The translations under genes were made by a program, and so were the position numbers. Shown one piece after another: positions 26,001 to 35,900 of a stretch of 64,000 nucleotides of DNA (positions within the stretch are counted from its first letter, which is position 1; each line of letters begins with the position of its first letter). The notes below the pieces were generated by a model. That model did not search any database. It had not been told where the DNA came from and saw nothing but the letters and a program-made list of their open reading frames with translations. Origin of the DNA: Larimichthys crocea (lineage: Eukaryota > Chordata > Actinopteri > Sciaenidae); NCBI RefSeq assembly GCF_000972845.2, contig NC_040016.1, positions 14,094,701-14,158,700 of the forward strand, in the 5' to 3' direction.

Positions 26001-26811
26001 CATTGTTACCGGTGAAGCAATGATGATGAAAGCAGTGCTGTGAAACGACATTTACGCTAGACACAAATAAAACTTACTACTGCCTGACAAGTTGTCCTGC
26101 AGCAAGTGGGAGACCGTTTTAGGACGCTGCTTCAAGAGGGTCTTCATTAGATCAGTCTGCGCATTTCCACTTCCCTTAAGGGTGCCAGTCAAGGATGGTT
26201 CCTTCAGCTGGGCAGGGGACACTTCTAAAACAGAGGACAAAGAGAAAATAGTCTTAGATCATATACAAAACAATGGGCTAAAACAATGTAGCTTAATCAA
26301 ATTCTTAACAGCTCTTACCTTTCTGGACGGTGCGGATTTCCTGAACATCCTCTTGGAACTCAATGCCGACCTGACGGACAACACTGCTGTTCTTCTGGCC
26401 CATCTCAGCAGCCAGGAAAGGGCATTTGGAGGCCATGCCCTGGCCTGGGGGTGGGATAGGGTGTCCAGAAGGCAGCTTGGGGCCTACAAGTGGACAAAAA
26501 AAAAGAAGTTTTAGACTTCAGATACAGCATAATTACCTACATATAAACAGCATGAGCTACAGCAGTAATAAAAAAACATCTACTCCTATGTCACGCTCAC
26601 CTTCACTGGCAGACATGGTGTTCTCAGTGTCCTGGTGGGATGAGGAAGACGAGCAGAGGGCTCGTGCCATCGACGGAGCCATGGGTTTAGAAGCCAGCTC
26701 CATCATGACGGGGCATCGCTGGGCGTAACCCATCAGAGACTTTTTGGTCTGCTGGAAGAAGGTCTGGGGCACACGGCCCAGGAACGGACAGCGACGCAAC
26801 AGCAGATCCAT
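23083..26811 (-). CDS. alas1: 5-aminolevulinate synthase 1, mitochondrial (complete, 10 coding exons)
   Basis: Condenses glycine and succinyl-CoA to 5-aminolevulinate with PLP in the mitochondrial matrix, the first and limiting step of heme synthesis. Coding exons: 26601-26811, 26319-26483, 26078-26224, 25738-25957, 25049-25233, 24725-24904, 24402-24566, 23636-23904, 23364-23526 and 23083-23243. All are GT-AG with matching phases, giving 621 residues (about 640 in human ALAS1). Heme regulatory Cys-Pro motifs are at C8, C33 and C91, within or just after the transit peptide. The core includes [43 protein letters not shown] and [12 protein letters not shown]. The PLP lysine is K426 in SGTLGKAFGC. 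ALAS1 rather than ALAS2 is indicated by [20 protein letters not shown] and the SSAECTFC C-terminus, and by the poc1a neighbour. AATAAA lies at 22935-22930. The leader carries an IRE. Confidence 0.97.
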
Positions 26812-27918
26812 GATCAGCAGCGAGGATGACGATTGTCCAGAGAGCTAAAGGAGACGGACGAAACTTCACTTTAAAACTTGTGCTTTGGGCAGTACAGATA
26901 CTTATCTGCGTATGCTAAAATAACCTGTTTTGCAAGCTATTTGCATGGCGAGAAAAAAAAAAGTCAATAAATGGTCAACCCGAGGCTGTACAGAGGTGAC
27001 AGGGTCAATAATGGACTTTCAAGCCGGGCTGGTTTTAAAGCTCAAAAAGGGTTCGTGCGAGCCTTTAAGTGACACTTAAATAATATTTAATCATTAATAT
27101 TGTATCTTCATATTTCTTAGACTGGGTTAACTACTTGAATCATTGCAACAAGTGTCATTACTGAGTGATCATTACACTCCAATACACACGTAAATGTAGT
27201 CTGATTGCATTACCTCTCTGCCTGTGTCATACCCTTCACCCCAGGCAGAAAGAAACCAGGTCTACACATTCCTCGACAGGGTGATCACGCCAACATTTTT
27301 TCCTACTTATAACTTCGAGGAAAGAGCCGAGCAAAGGTCGCCCACTGAGCTTAACCGAGGTTACTTAAATAGTAGTAATAACAACAGCCAAATAAGCTAC
27401 TTATAAGCTTGTCGTGGTGATAAATTTAATCAAATATCGTGATTTATTCTCCAGTGATTAAATCATGCCAGGGGCCCCGCTGTACACTGCATCCTGTCAT
27501 ATGTTGTAACCTATTTTCCGGTAACCCCGCTTGCAGCGTTTATATATTTACAGGCAGGATTAAGACAATGTTGTTGACACACGCCTGTGGTTGTTTATTT
27601 TTCACGTTGTACACACACACACACACAATCAATCAATCAATGGTTTGCAAGTTTTAAAGCGATGGCTCGCACCGCGTGTGTTGCTTATTAAGCATTAAGA
27701 AAGCAGCAGTCACGACTCGTCCCTAACGAGTTATGTTATATTAACAGACAGAAATGTTGCAGTGTTTAAAAAAAGGTTAATCCACCACAGTCCTGACGTC
27801 AGACACACTCGCTCGTGGTCCTTGCCGGTTGACCTCCTAGCCTAACGTTAGCTAGGCTGCTAACATTAGCTACAGTCAGAAGTGAGGGATGATAAAAGAC
27901 GAGAAATAAGAAACTTAC

Positions 27919-28070
27919 CTCTAGGAAAACTTCTTCACCGGTCGTGTGGTGGGCAGGATGACAGCAGCGGATCTAATGTGGCTCTCTGTAGGGTGTCGCT
28001 CGCTTTTCTTCTTGTTTTAAAGGCGAAGGAGAAGATGACTGCTTCGTTATCCTGCACTGAGGACGAACGA
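27919..28070 (-). other. alas1: alas1 non-coding exon 1 (5' UTR)
   Basis: The minus strand runs from near 28070 to a GTAAGT donor at 27918, and joins a second exon whose acceptor (TTTAG) precedes 26844. The start codon is at 26811, so the spliced leader is about 185 nt. It contains no upstream ATG. Intron 1 is 26845-27918. The upstream border is an estimate from the TATA box. Confidence 0.75.
28044..28070 (-). promoter_or_regulatory. Iron-responsive element (IRE) in the alas1 leader
   Basis: Read on the minus strand, this is a textbook IRE. It has a five-pair lower stem (28070-28066 with 28048-28044), an unpaired C at 28065, a five-pair upper stem with one G-U (28064-28060 with 28053-28049) and the apical loop CAGTGC (28059-28054). 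The core differs from my recollection of the human ALAS2 IRE at only two adjacent positions, and those keep pairing. IRP1/2 bound to a cap-near IRE block translation when iron is low. It begins at or within a few bases of the start predicted from the TATA box, so whether the full lower stem is transcribed must be shown. Confidence 0.85.
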
Positions 28071-28092
28071 GGAGGACGAGGACGTGCCAGCG

Positions 28093-28147
28093 CTTATAAA
28101 GACCAGGGGCGAGACCGGCGACGAGATCTCGCGATATCTTGACGTCA
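28093..28147 (-). promoter_or_regulatory. alas1 core promoter: TATA box, TCTCGCGA motif and CRE
   Basis: On the minus strand a TATA box (TTTATAAG, 28100-28093) lies about 30 bases before the estimated start. Upstream are TCTCGCGA at 28127-28134 (the BANP-type CGCG motif of housekeeping promoters) and a perfect palindromic CRE TGACGTCA at 28140-28147. Known ALAS1 promoters have a TATA box and cAMP-responsive sites that link heme synthesis to fasting. Binding here is inferred. Confidence 0.65.
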
Positions 28148-28559
28148 ACGGTGAATCACAACAGACGTGTGTAATCAAACTCTCGTCTCCAGTTTCCAGA
28201 TGTTTTCTCAGGAGATGTTTGAGCTTACACTGGCTTTAAATGTATAAACACACTTGATACGTTATTATTGCTTAAATTGCATATAAATTAACCCAAGTTT
28301 ATCAACATTACTGACATTTTCCAGTGATTTTTTTTTTTTTTACAAACCAGCTGCTGTTTTTAATGACTTTTAATGACGTTTGAGCCCGATTTGGTTGCAA
28401 ATAAAAATAAAAACAGAAGACAGGTAATAACAGTATAGATATAAAGTATATGAAGTATAAAGTAGAATAAAATAAAATATAAAAAGAATTTTTAAAAAAA
28501 GTGACTTATTTACAGAAATGTGATATATAAATATGAATAGTGCAAATAGTAACAGTTCT

Positions 28560-28945
28560 CAGTATCAATGTAAAGTAAAGTGACTAGTGTTATATGCATG
28601 TGAGGGGGGTTGTCTGGAGTTTAGCAGTCTTATGGTGTGGGGGATGAAGCTGTTAATATCACTCTGTACAGTCAAATCGCTGTATGCCATCTACGTTTAA
28701 ATTGTTTATACTGTTTACATTTTTACTTTTTACATTTGCTATATTCACACTGGTTAGACTGTTTATACGGTTTATGTCTTTTTACATAGCTATATTTACA
28801 TTAATTATATCTTTTTATATCTCTTTACACTTGTATATATTTGTATATTTCATGTTTATTGCTTGTTTTGCACCAGGGATATGAGGGGAATGATATTTCA
28901 ATTCTCTGTATGTCCTGTACAGATGGCAGTGTTGACATTAAAGTT
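28560..28945 (+). repeat. LINE 3' region
   Basis: GGTTGTCTGGAGTTTAGCAG near 28608 and the tail TTTCAATTCTCTGTATGTCC, then TTGACATTAAAGTTGACTTG, are typical of the 3' end of a widespread fish non-LTR element. No reverse transcriptase coding sequence remains here. The following DNA (28950-30870) shows no feature I can name. Confidence 0.6.
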
Positions 28946-30879
28946 GACTTGAGGATTACATTCACAAGGACATTAATGCATGTCTGTTTATGACAAAAGT
29001 GGTGTCTCAAACTGCTCCTTCAAATATAGTACGGCTAACTTTGGTACAGGGTGGTGTAAACTTGTTGCAGACTTGCATGGCTTCAGCTCAAGACTCAAAG
29101 ATTAGATTAGTAGACGTGGTGGAGAGATTTCCTGTGCACATGTGACCTCTGGTGTTGAAAAAGAGACATTGAACCTTAACTGGTTCTATGTTCTGTAAGT
29201 CTGTGCTGAGTGTGTTTGCTTGTGTTATTGTGGAAGAAAATGTGACATCTACAGTGCATCAGAAACATAGTGTGTGAGGCTGGCCTCCCTGGTAGGGCTC
29301 AGTTTCAGGGCAGGCTCAGTGAATGGAAGTGATAAATAGTACAATAGTAATTACATTAGTTATCAAAGGAAATCACATAAATTAGCATACATGTGTGTGA
29401 CTTGGTTAAAGAAATAGGTCAGAGATACAATTTGATGGTTTTTCACACTTTCCCAGTGTCAGAAACTAATACATGTAAATGCATTAGGATAGACTTATTT
29501 TGCATTTGGTGCAGTCTGAAGGTGTATCATACATCAATATTAGGCTATCTTGCATCAACTGAAGAGTGCCCTAATAGTCATGATCCCATAGGCATACAGG
29601 AACTGAGTGAAACTAGCAATTAAGGGGGGTGGGGCTCCTTTTCCAAGCTTTATCTGAGGGGAGGTCGACAGTGTCAGACTTTGCAACCCCCTGAAGTAAT
29701 CACTAGCATAAAAGCGGAAGTTTAACTTAATCTACATAAACTATATACACCCCATTTGTTGTTGAAATTGTTTGAGATGTGTTCATTTTGAGTCAGTGGT
29801 CTACCCCCATAGAAAAGTGAGGAGAAAAGAAAACGAACATGCAACAGCAAAGAAATACTAATCTGTTCGATTGTAAAAGTCACAACACATTTCCATTCAT
29901 TATGGGCAGTGTAACAACTGTGGCTTTACCAGTTCATGATTTCCAATATTTAAAGAAAAGAAAAAACATAAATAAACTAACATCTATTTTTGCATTTATT
30001 ATTTTGTTTACACCAATAGGAGTGTTTAGAAATGATCTTATAAATATAGAGATGTAAATACCTTTATATCTGATCTATAAAATTCATTTTCTGTGATATC
30101 CTCAATCTGTCTTTCATCTTCTAGTTTAGTCTTATTGACACCTCCTCAGCATCTACAGATCTTTTCATGCTTTGGCTCTGTTTAAAGTTTTACCTGCAGG
30201 ATTGAACTTTTGACATCCTACATACATCCACAGGAACAGCTGAGTTTGACTACATGAGTGACACCCAGAAGGAGGCTTTCTACTCACTTCTCAACTATAG
30301 AACACACATTTTTCAACACCACAACTATCCAGATACAAATAAATGCACCATAGCCTACACCCTTTAGTACAATAACTTACACATATAGGTATATTTATTT
30401 ACTTTTTATTAGCATGTTTGGGACACAAATAAGTACATACAACACTGGATAAAATGCTGGACACAAGTGGATCTAAAAAGTCTGTTTATACATATTTGAT
30501 GTACTGATCCTGAAATCATTTGCTACATGAGTTTTACAGTTGTGGGTGGCAAAAGAGTTTTAAGAGTCGAGTGAAAGTTCCCCAGCCAGATGGTCCTTAT
30601 GTGACAATGAGGGACTACGATAATAACATTAATAACACATCAGTTTTTTTTACGTTACTTTATTTTGTATTATTCTGCCTGCTTATCCATTTCTACCCAA
30701 GTCTTTAGTTTTTTTTTTATTTACTCAACAACAGAAAAAAATAGATATTTGTCATTTTCCACAGTCCAGTGTGAGTAAGGCCTGAGGGGAATCTGTGTGT
30801 ACCTGGTACCACATGTCTGACTCACCTTCCACTCTGCATATCGTCTGCCTCTGATGGGAAGTGTAAACAACCTCAGAGC

Positions 30880-31260
30880 TAAGGTGTAGTGCATATATTT
30901 ACTCATGTACAGTTTTGTGTTACTTTACTTTAGTATTCCCATGTCATGTTGCTTTACACACACCTTCACTACACTTGAATGGGAAAGTTTTTATGCCATC
31001 TGACAGCATTTCATTGTTGCAGCTGATGATAATAATAATGATAAATAATCATATTTTACAGTGTGATAAACTGATGTTTTGTATGTTATATCTAAATTCA
31101 TGAAGTGATAAACTGATGTTTTGTATGTTATATCTAAATTCATGAAGTAATTAGTAACTACAGCTCTAAATGTAGAGGGGAAAAAGTGCACTATCTTTCT
31201 CTGAAGAAAAGTAAAAGTGTGAAGTAAAAGTATAAAGTATGAATAAAACCCATCATTCAG
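30880..31260. mobile_element. Fragment of the AAGTA-rich MITE family with a 42-bp tandem
   Basis: TTACTTTACTTTAGTATTCC near 30920 and GAAGTAAAAGTATAAAGTAT near 31220 match a fish repeat rich in AAGTAAAAGTA motifs that also occurs at 32143-32654 and 58975-59095. A perfect 42-base tandem duplication occupies 31063-31104 and 31105-31146. Confidence 0.5.
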
Positions 31261-31321
31261 TGTGTTCTCTGAACAGAACAGATTACAAGGAACAGTCAGG
31301 ACTGAACATCAGTGCCAGTCC

Positions 31322-31503
31322 GCCCTCCATTCATGACCTCTACATATCCAGAGTCAGGAAATGTCACTGCAGATCCATCACACCCCAAGCACAAACTGTT
31401 TGAACTTCTCCCCTCTGGGAGGCGCCACAGAACTTTGTATGCCAAAACTACCAGACACAACATAAAACCAGACACACAGTACAGGAACATTACATGTGCA
31501 GTA
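31322..31503 (+). pseudogene. LINE reverse transcriptase C-terminal fragment
   Basis: The plus strand translates to a peptide including DPSHPKHKLFELLPSGRRHR and then TLYAKTTRH, a motif typical of the end of fish non-LTR polyproteins just after the RT domain. Only about 60 residues remain and no intact element surrounds it. Confidence 0.7.
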
Positions 31504-32142
31504 ACCTAAATTATAAATTATTATTCTCACTGTTTACATTTAGTTTTTTTAATGTATGAATAGAGGGATTCCAGAACAGAATGAGGCCCAGGGACCGGCC
31601 AGAGAGGAAGAGGAAGAAGACATCTAGATTGGGGACATACTGGCTACTCATTAGGGGATATGTTGAAGAAAACTGTTTAGATGCTTTATATGCAAATTGT
31701 CTGTTAACAATTTGCAGGGGTTGAGACAGCCCATCTTTAGGGAGATGTATAAGAACCAACTAAGAACCTCAAAAACCTCAGAGAGCCTTTTTCTCTGTAA
31801 CCCCTTTAGTGTGTTGCACTGTGAAACGCTCCTCTTGTACAAGAACAATAATTTCAACTTAAACTTTGATGTTTTGAATCCGATCCTTCTTATTTAAGGG
31901 GTTTTCTTTAAAATACCCATAACAATGTACACAATATAACATACTGTATAAACCATATTTATTTCAGCATACATTTCATACATAGTCTGTATGTTTTCCT
32001 GTCAAAGTTCTTGTTTTTTAGCTGTACTATGTCTATATCTTGAAAGCAACATGTAACTAGAGTCAAATCCCTTGTGTGTGTACACACACCTGGCCAGTAG
32101 GTGAAATGGGCCTTCGGTATTTGAGTAAATATACTTAGTTAC

Positions 32143-32654
32143 AAGTGGTAGAAGAAGCAATAGGCTACTGCAGTGTAGAAATACTTTGTTATGTGTGTGT
32201 AAAAGTCATCAAAATATACTGTACAACCTAATTGTTGATTTTATTTCAACATAATATAAATCTAAGTTATCAGAGAAATGTAGTGTGATAAAAATCTAGA
32301 ATATTTAGCTCTGAATTGTCGTGAAGTGGAAGTATTAAAGTAAAACAAACTATAAATCTCAGGTAAATACCTACTTATTTGTACTGCACTTTAATTATGT
32401 AAGAGGGTTGGGGGAGGGGGGTTGTTCACGTAAGTTCTTAATGTGTTTAAAAAGAAGAAAAAAGAAAAGAAACTATTTTTGTATGCACTGTATTGTATTT
32501 CTGTAAGAAATTGTATGCTGGCATGCACTGTCAGTGTACATGTCTTTGTCTTACAATTGGTAAATAAAAGTTATATAAAAAAAAAACTCAGGTAAAACTG
32601 TACTTAAGTACATGACTTGAGTAGCTAAATGTACTTAGTTACTTTCTACCACTG
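32143..32654. mobile_element. MITE with AGTGGTAGAA termini, carrying a nested insertion
   Basis: The left end AGTGGTAGAAG (from about 32144) and the right end CTTTCTACCACTG (32642-32654) are inverted repeats. Motifs such as TGTACTTAAGTACATGACTT match a very common fish MITE family. The element is split by a retroposed insertion at 32368-32586. Confidence 0.65.
32368..32586 (+). mobile_element. L1-like 3'-end insertion nested in the MITE
   Basis: This 219-base insert ends in AATAAAAGTTATAT followed by a poly(A) run and is flanked by an exact 10-base target duplication, ctcaggtaaa (32358-32367 and 32587-32596). Poly(A) and a roughly 10-base duplication are the marks of target-primed retrotransposition. 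It contains only a 3' UTR-like sequence. Confidence 0.75.
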
Positions 32655-32988
32655 TTACTACACATAGCACAGGGGGTCGACAGGATCCCACAGGGACTGG
32701 CACGCTTTATTTATTACATTCAACAACAACAACAAAAACTAAACAGTGGTAGCAGTACGTTCATTCGCTCACTCTGTGTATTCATGCTTCGTAAAATGTT
32801 TCAGCTTTAAAAAAAAAAAAACAGACAGACAGGGGAAACATCATGACGGAAAGATGGGCGGATCCTGCTCGCTCGCTCGCAGTCTTGTTGTCAGACAGTC
32901 TGTGCAGCAGCCGCCGCTCGTCGGGTCAGTAACAGTCGGAGGAGAGTCCAACGTTTTCCTGACTGAACCAGGAGTCTTGGAAGTAGCC

Positions 32989-35900
32989 ATGGCGTCAGGC
33001 CTGTCCGGTGTCGTTGTGTTGGTTTTATGTGTGACCTTGGCTCCCTGTGTGTCTGGTAAGTTGTTGTTTTTTTTCTAAAAGCTGTGTTTGTGTGTGTGTG
33101 TGTGCTCCTCTTTGTCTCTCACGTTGTTGTTCGCGTTGTTTAATGTGTCTGCCTAGCGTTAGCTCAGGTTAGCCGGGGCGATGCCACAGTGACGTTAGCT
33201 TCGCTTACATAGGTTTAACGTTAAACTAGCAGCTAGCCAGCTAATGGTGCTTAATTAATATATTTTAAAGTTAGATAAACTAAAAGACACACGGACACAT
33301 GTTACTTTGTCATGTTTGACCACATAAAATATAAATAACGTTGTCTCATGTCATGAAAAAACATGAGCCGTTGCAGTATTCATGAAGATGAATTCAGCTC
33401 TGGCTGAAATACCCTCATTAATAAATAAGACACATCTCATTATAACCCATGACACAACGAACATAACGTTTAAGCTTGTGAAATGGCAGCTGAATGTGTA
33501 TTTTGTGTTAACACCACATGTCAGTGTTCATGTAAACAACTATTAATTATACTGTACAGCTACAACTAGTGAGTATTGTCCATATAAAGCTAAAAAAGGG
33601 CACAAGGCAACACTCGTATTGATTTATTTCCGTCTGCACCAACAACCCAAACATCCATTTCACTGGTATATATGATTACAAAAAGCAGCAAAAAATGATA
33701 GATGATTTAAAAAGTAGTTGCCTGTGAAGTTTCTGTCCATTAACAAATAATTTAATAGTGTTTAACATCTTTTTTGGGTCGTTCAAGAGCTCGACCATCA
33801 AGCGAATATATGCCAACCAGCCAGTATGTTTCACTTTCACACATACATGAGAGGACTTGTATACAGATATTAGAAAGACCTTTTAAAGACACTGCGCCCA
33901 CTAACACTTTAATAATATAAAACGTAAAGTATCGATACTCACGGCTGAAAAATCTGTATTTTCTGGGGCAACAGGAGATCGATAAATATATCGCAGGATC
34001 GATAAAATTGCTCAGCCTTACTAGTTAAATGAAAACCTCTCTGACAGTGTCGACAAAAACTGAAACATTCTGAGCTTCATAAAAGTTGAATTTATGGCCC
34101 AGTTGCCGTATTGGATCACATTGGATCGTACAAGTGTATCTAATGAAGTGGCGGGTTAGTGCGTAAACTCCTAAAAAAAACAAAACAGTGACGTCTTCTT
34201 TTAGGTGGGTTGATGCGTGTGTGTTTCATTGATCGCCCTTTGTGCCATCATCCCGAGTCTCTTTCAGTGAAATCACCCCTGTAGCTTTGTTTTCATTGTC
34301 TGTCTCTGTCTCTGCTCTATTACAGCGGGCAGTAAGAACTGTCAGTCCTACACAGATATAACCGGCGAGTACCACTCATCTAAGTCATGCTGGATTGGAT
34401 TTTGCTGTGGTACCTGCAGCAACAGATACTGCTGTCAAGATACTTTTATGCGTCTTTCAGAGGATCAACAAGAGGACTGGTATTTTATTCAGTTTTATTC
34501 TGTTCTAGATAATGAACCTATCATTCTCAGTATTAACTGTAGATCTGCAGTTGATCAGTGCTTTCCTCTTCTTTCTTGTGTAATAATGGTGGCTAAGTGT
34601 TGTTGCAACTCCTTATGCAGTGATTATGCAAGTGAAGTGACAGGAAGTGGCGTCTTCCTGTGTGCGACCACCATTACAAAGATAATGTGTGAATCAGTTT
34701 CTCGCAGCAGAAGTCTGTATTCACATAGCAGATCTATAACATGTCTGATATTCAGTTAATCAGCAACATTGGATGGATTTAATAAACTGAGCAGCAGTTC
34801 TGTGTCTATAATAGAGAACTGATGTATTTATGATTCCCAGTAGTGATCACCGCACAAGATATGGTTGTGACAAATGTTGTTTTGCATGATTTCTTCTTCT
34901 TCTGTTCTTTTTCAGTGAAGTTTTTAACTTTCACTCACCAATGCCCATGATCCTCGGTATCAGTGGCTTTGCCGCCATTTTGCTCATCTTCATCTGCTGC
35001 TGTGTCTGTCCCTGCTGCTGCCTGTACAAGATGTGCCGCAAGCCGAGACGTAAGTAGCCCTCAGTTCACAATTAATACAGTGTATTGTTTGTTGAAAATT
35101 ATGTTTTTAGATATGGAACTTGCAGCTTGGTCTTTGGCCAAGAGTTTGATTGCTTTTGGATTTTCAACAGTGAATGTTTTTGGAGCTGAAAACAGGCCGT
35201 GGTTTCATTTATCGATTTGACTTAATGTGCTCCTGCACTCGGATGTGGACGCAAACATTTTTTGTATCAGTGAGGAACTGATGCCATATTTAATAGACTC
35301 ATATTAACCACCGACAAAACCCTAACTTTTTGTTCATCAGTGAAGCTTCCTCTTTCTCTTCTGTAGACTTATAAAAAAAAAAAACATTGTGATTTTTTCT
35401 GATGACTTACAGTATGTGACCAGACTAACTACCAGGTTACAATCTTTAAAAGGCTAATTCAGGTTTAATGATAAGGTGGCACGAGTTACACACTGTGAAA
35501 AATAACAATATATACCAGGATATGATATGAGTTTTGTCCACTGTCAGAGATTTTATCGTGCTGTTTATACCACGTCTTTGTCTTTTTATATCTCTCGTTT
35601 ATGAGTTCACCTGCCATATCCAGATAAGCTCACATCCTGGTAATACCTGAACGGCAAGTTAATATGGAAGAGGTTGAACAGGTGTTTCAAGATAAACTGA
35701 AACTTAAATGAAGCCAAAAGGAAAATGAAAGAGAAAAGTTATTGCATCAATGCCTTAATCAGCAAAGCCTGACTGACAAAAGTTTCAAGATGTGTTGAAA
35801 CTTGCAAGTACTTGCAATGCGCCAGTCGGCAAAGCTATTGTCTCCATACCAAGTCAAACAGAGACAGACCAGTTTACTGTCTCGTCATGAATCTTTGGTC

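Noticed and set aside
22930..28147. Calling the ALAS gene alas2 because of the IRE
   Set aside because: The catalytic-core variants, Cys-Pro motif contexts and C-terminus match ALAS1, and the poc1a neighbour is the ALAS1 neighbourhood.
32746..32988. N-terminal extension of shisa5 from an upstream in-frame ATG
   Set aside because: The added residues are lysine-rich and end before a clean signal peptide at 32989, where the downstream ATG has good context.
34448..34759. Separate cysteine-rich small gene
   Set aside because: The frame is continuous with shisa5 exon 2, so it is better read as exon 2 read-through than as an independent gene.
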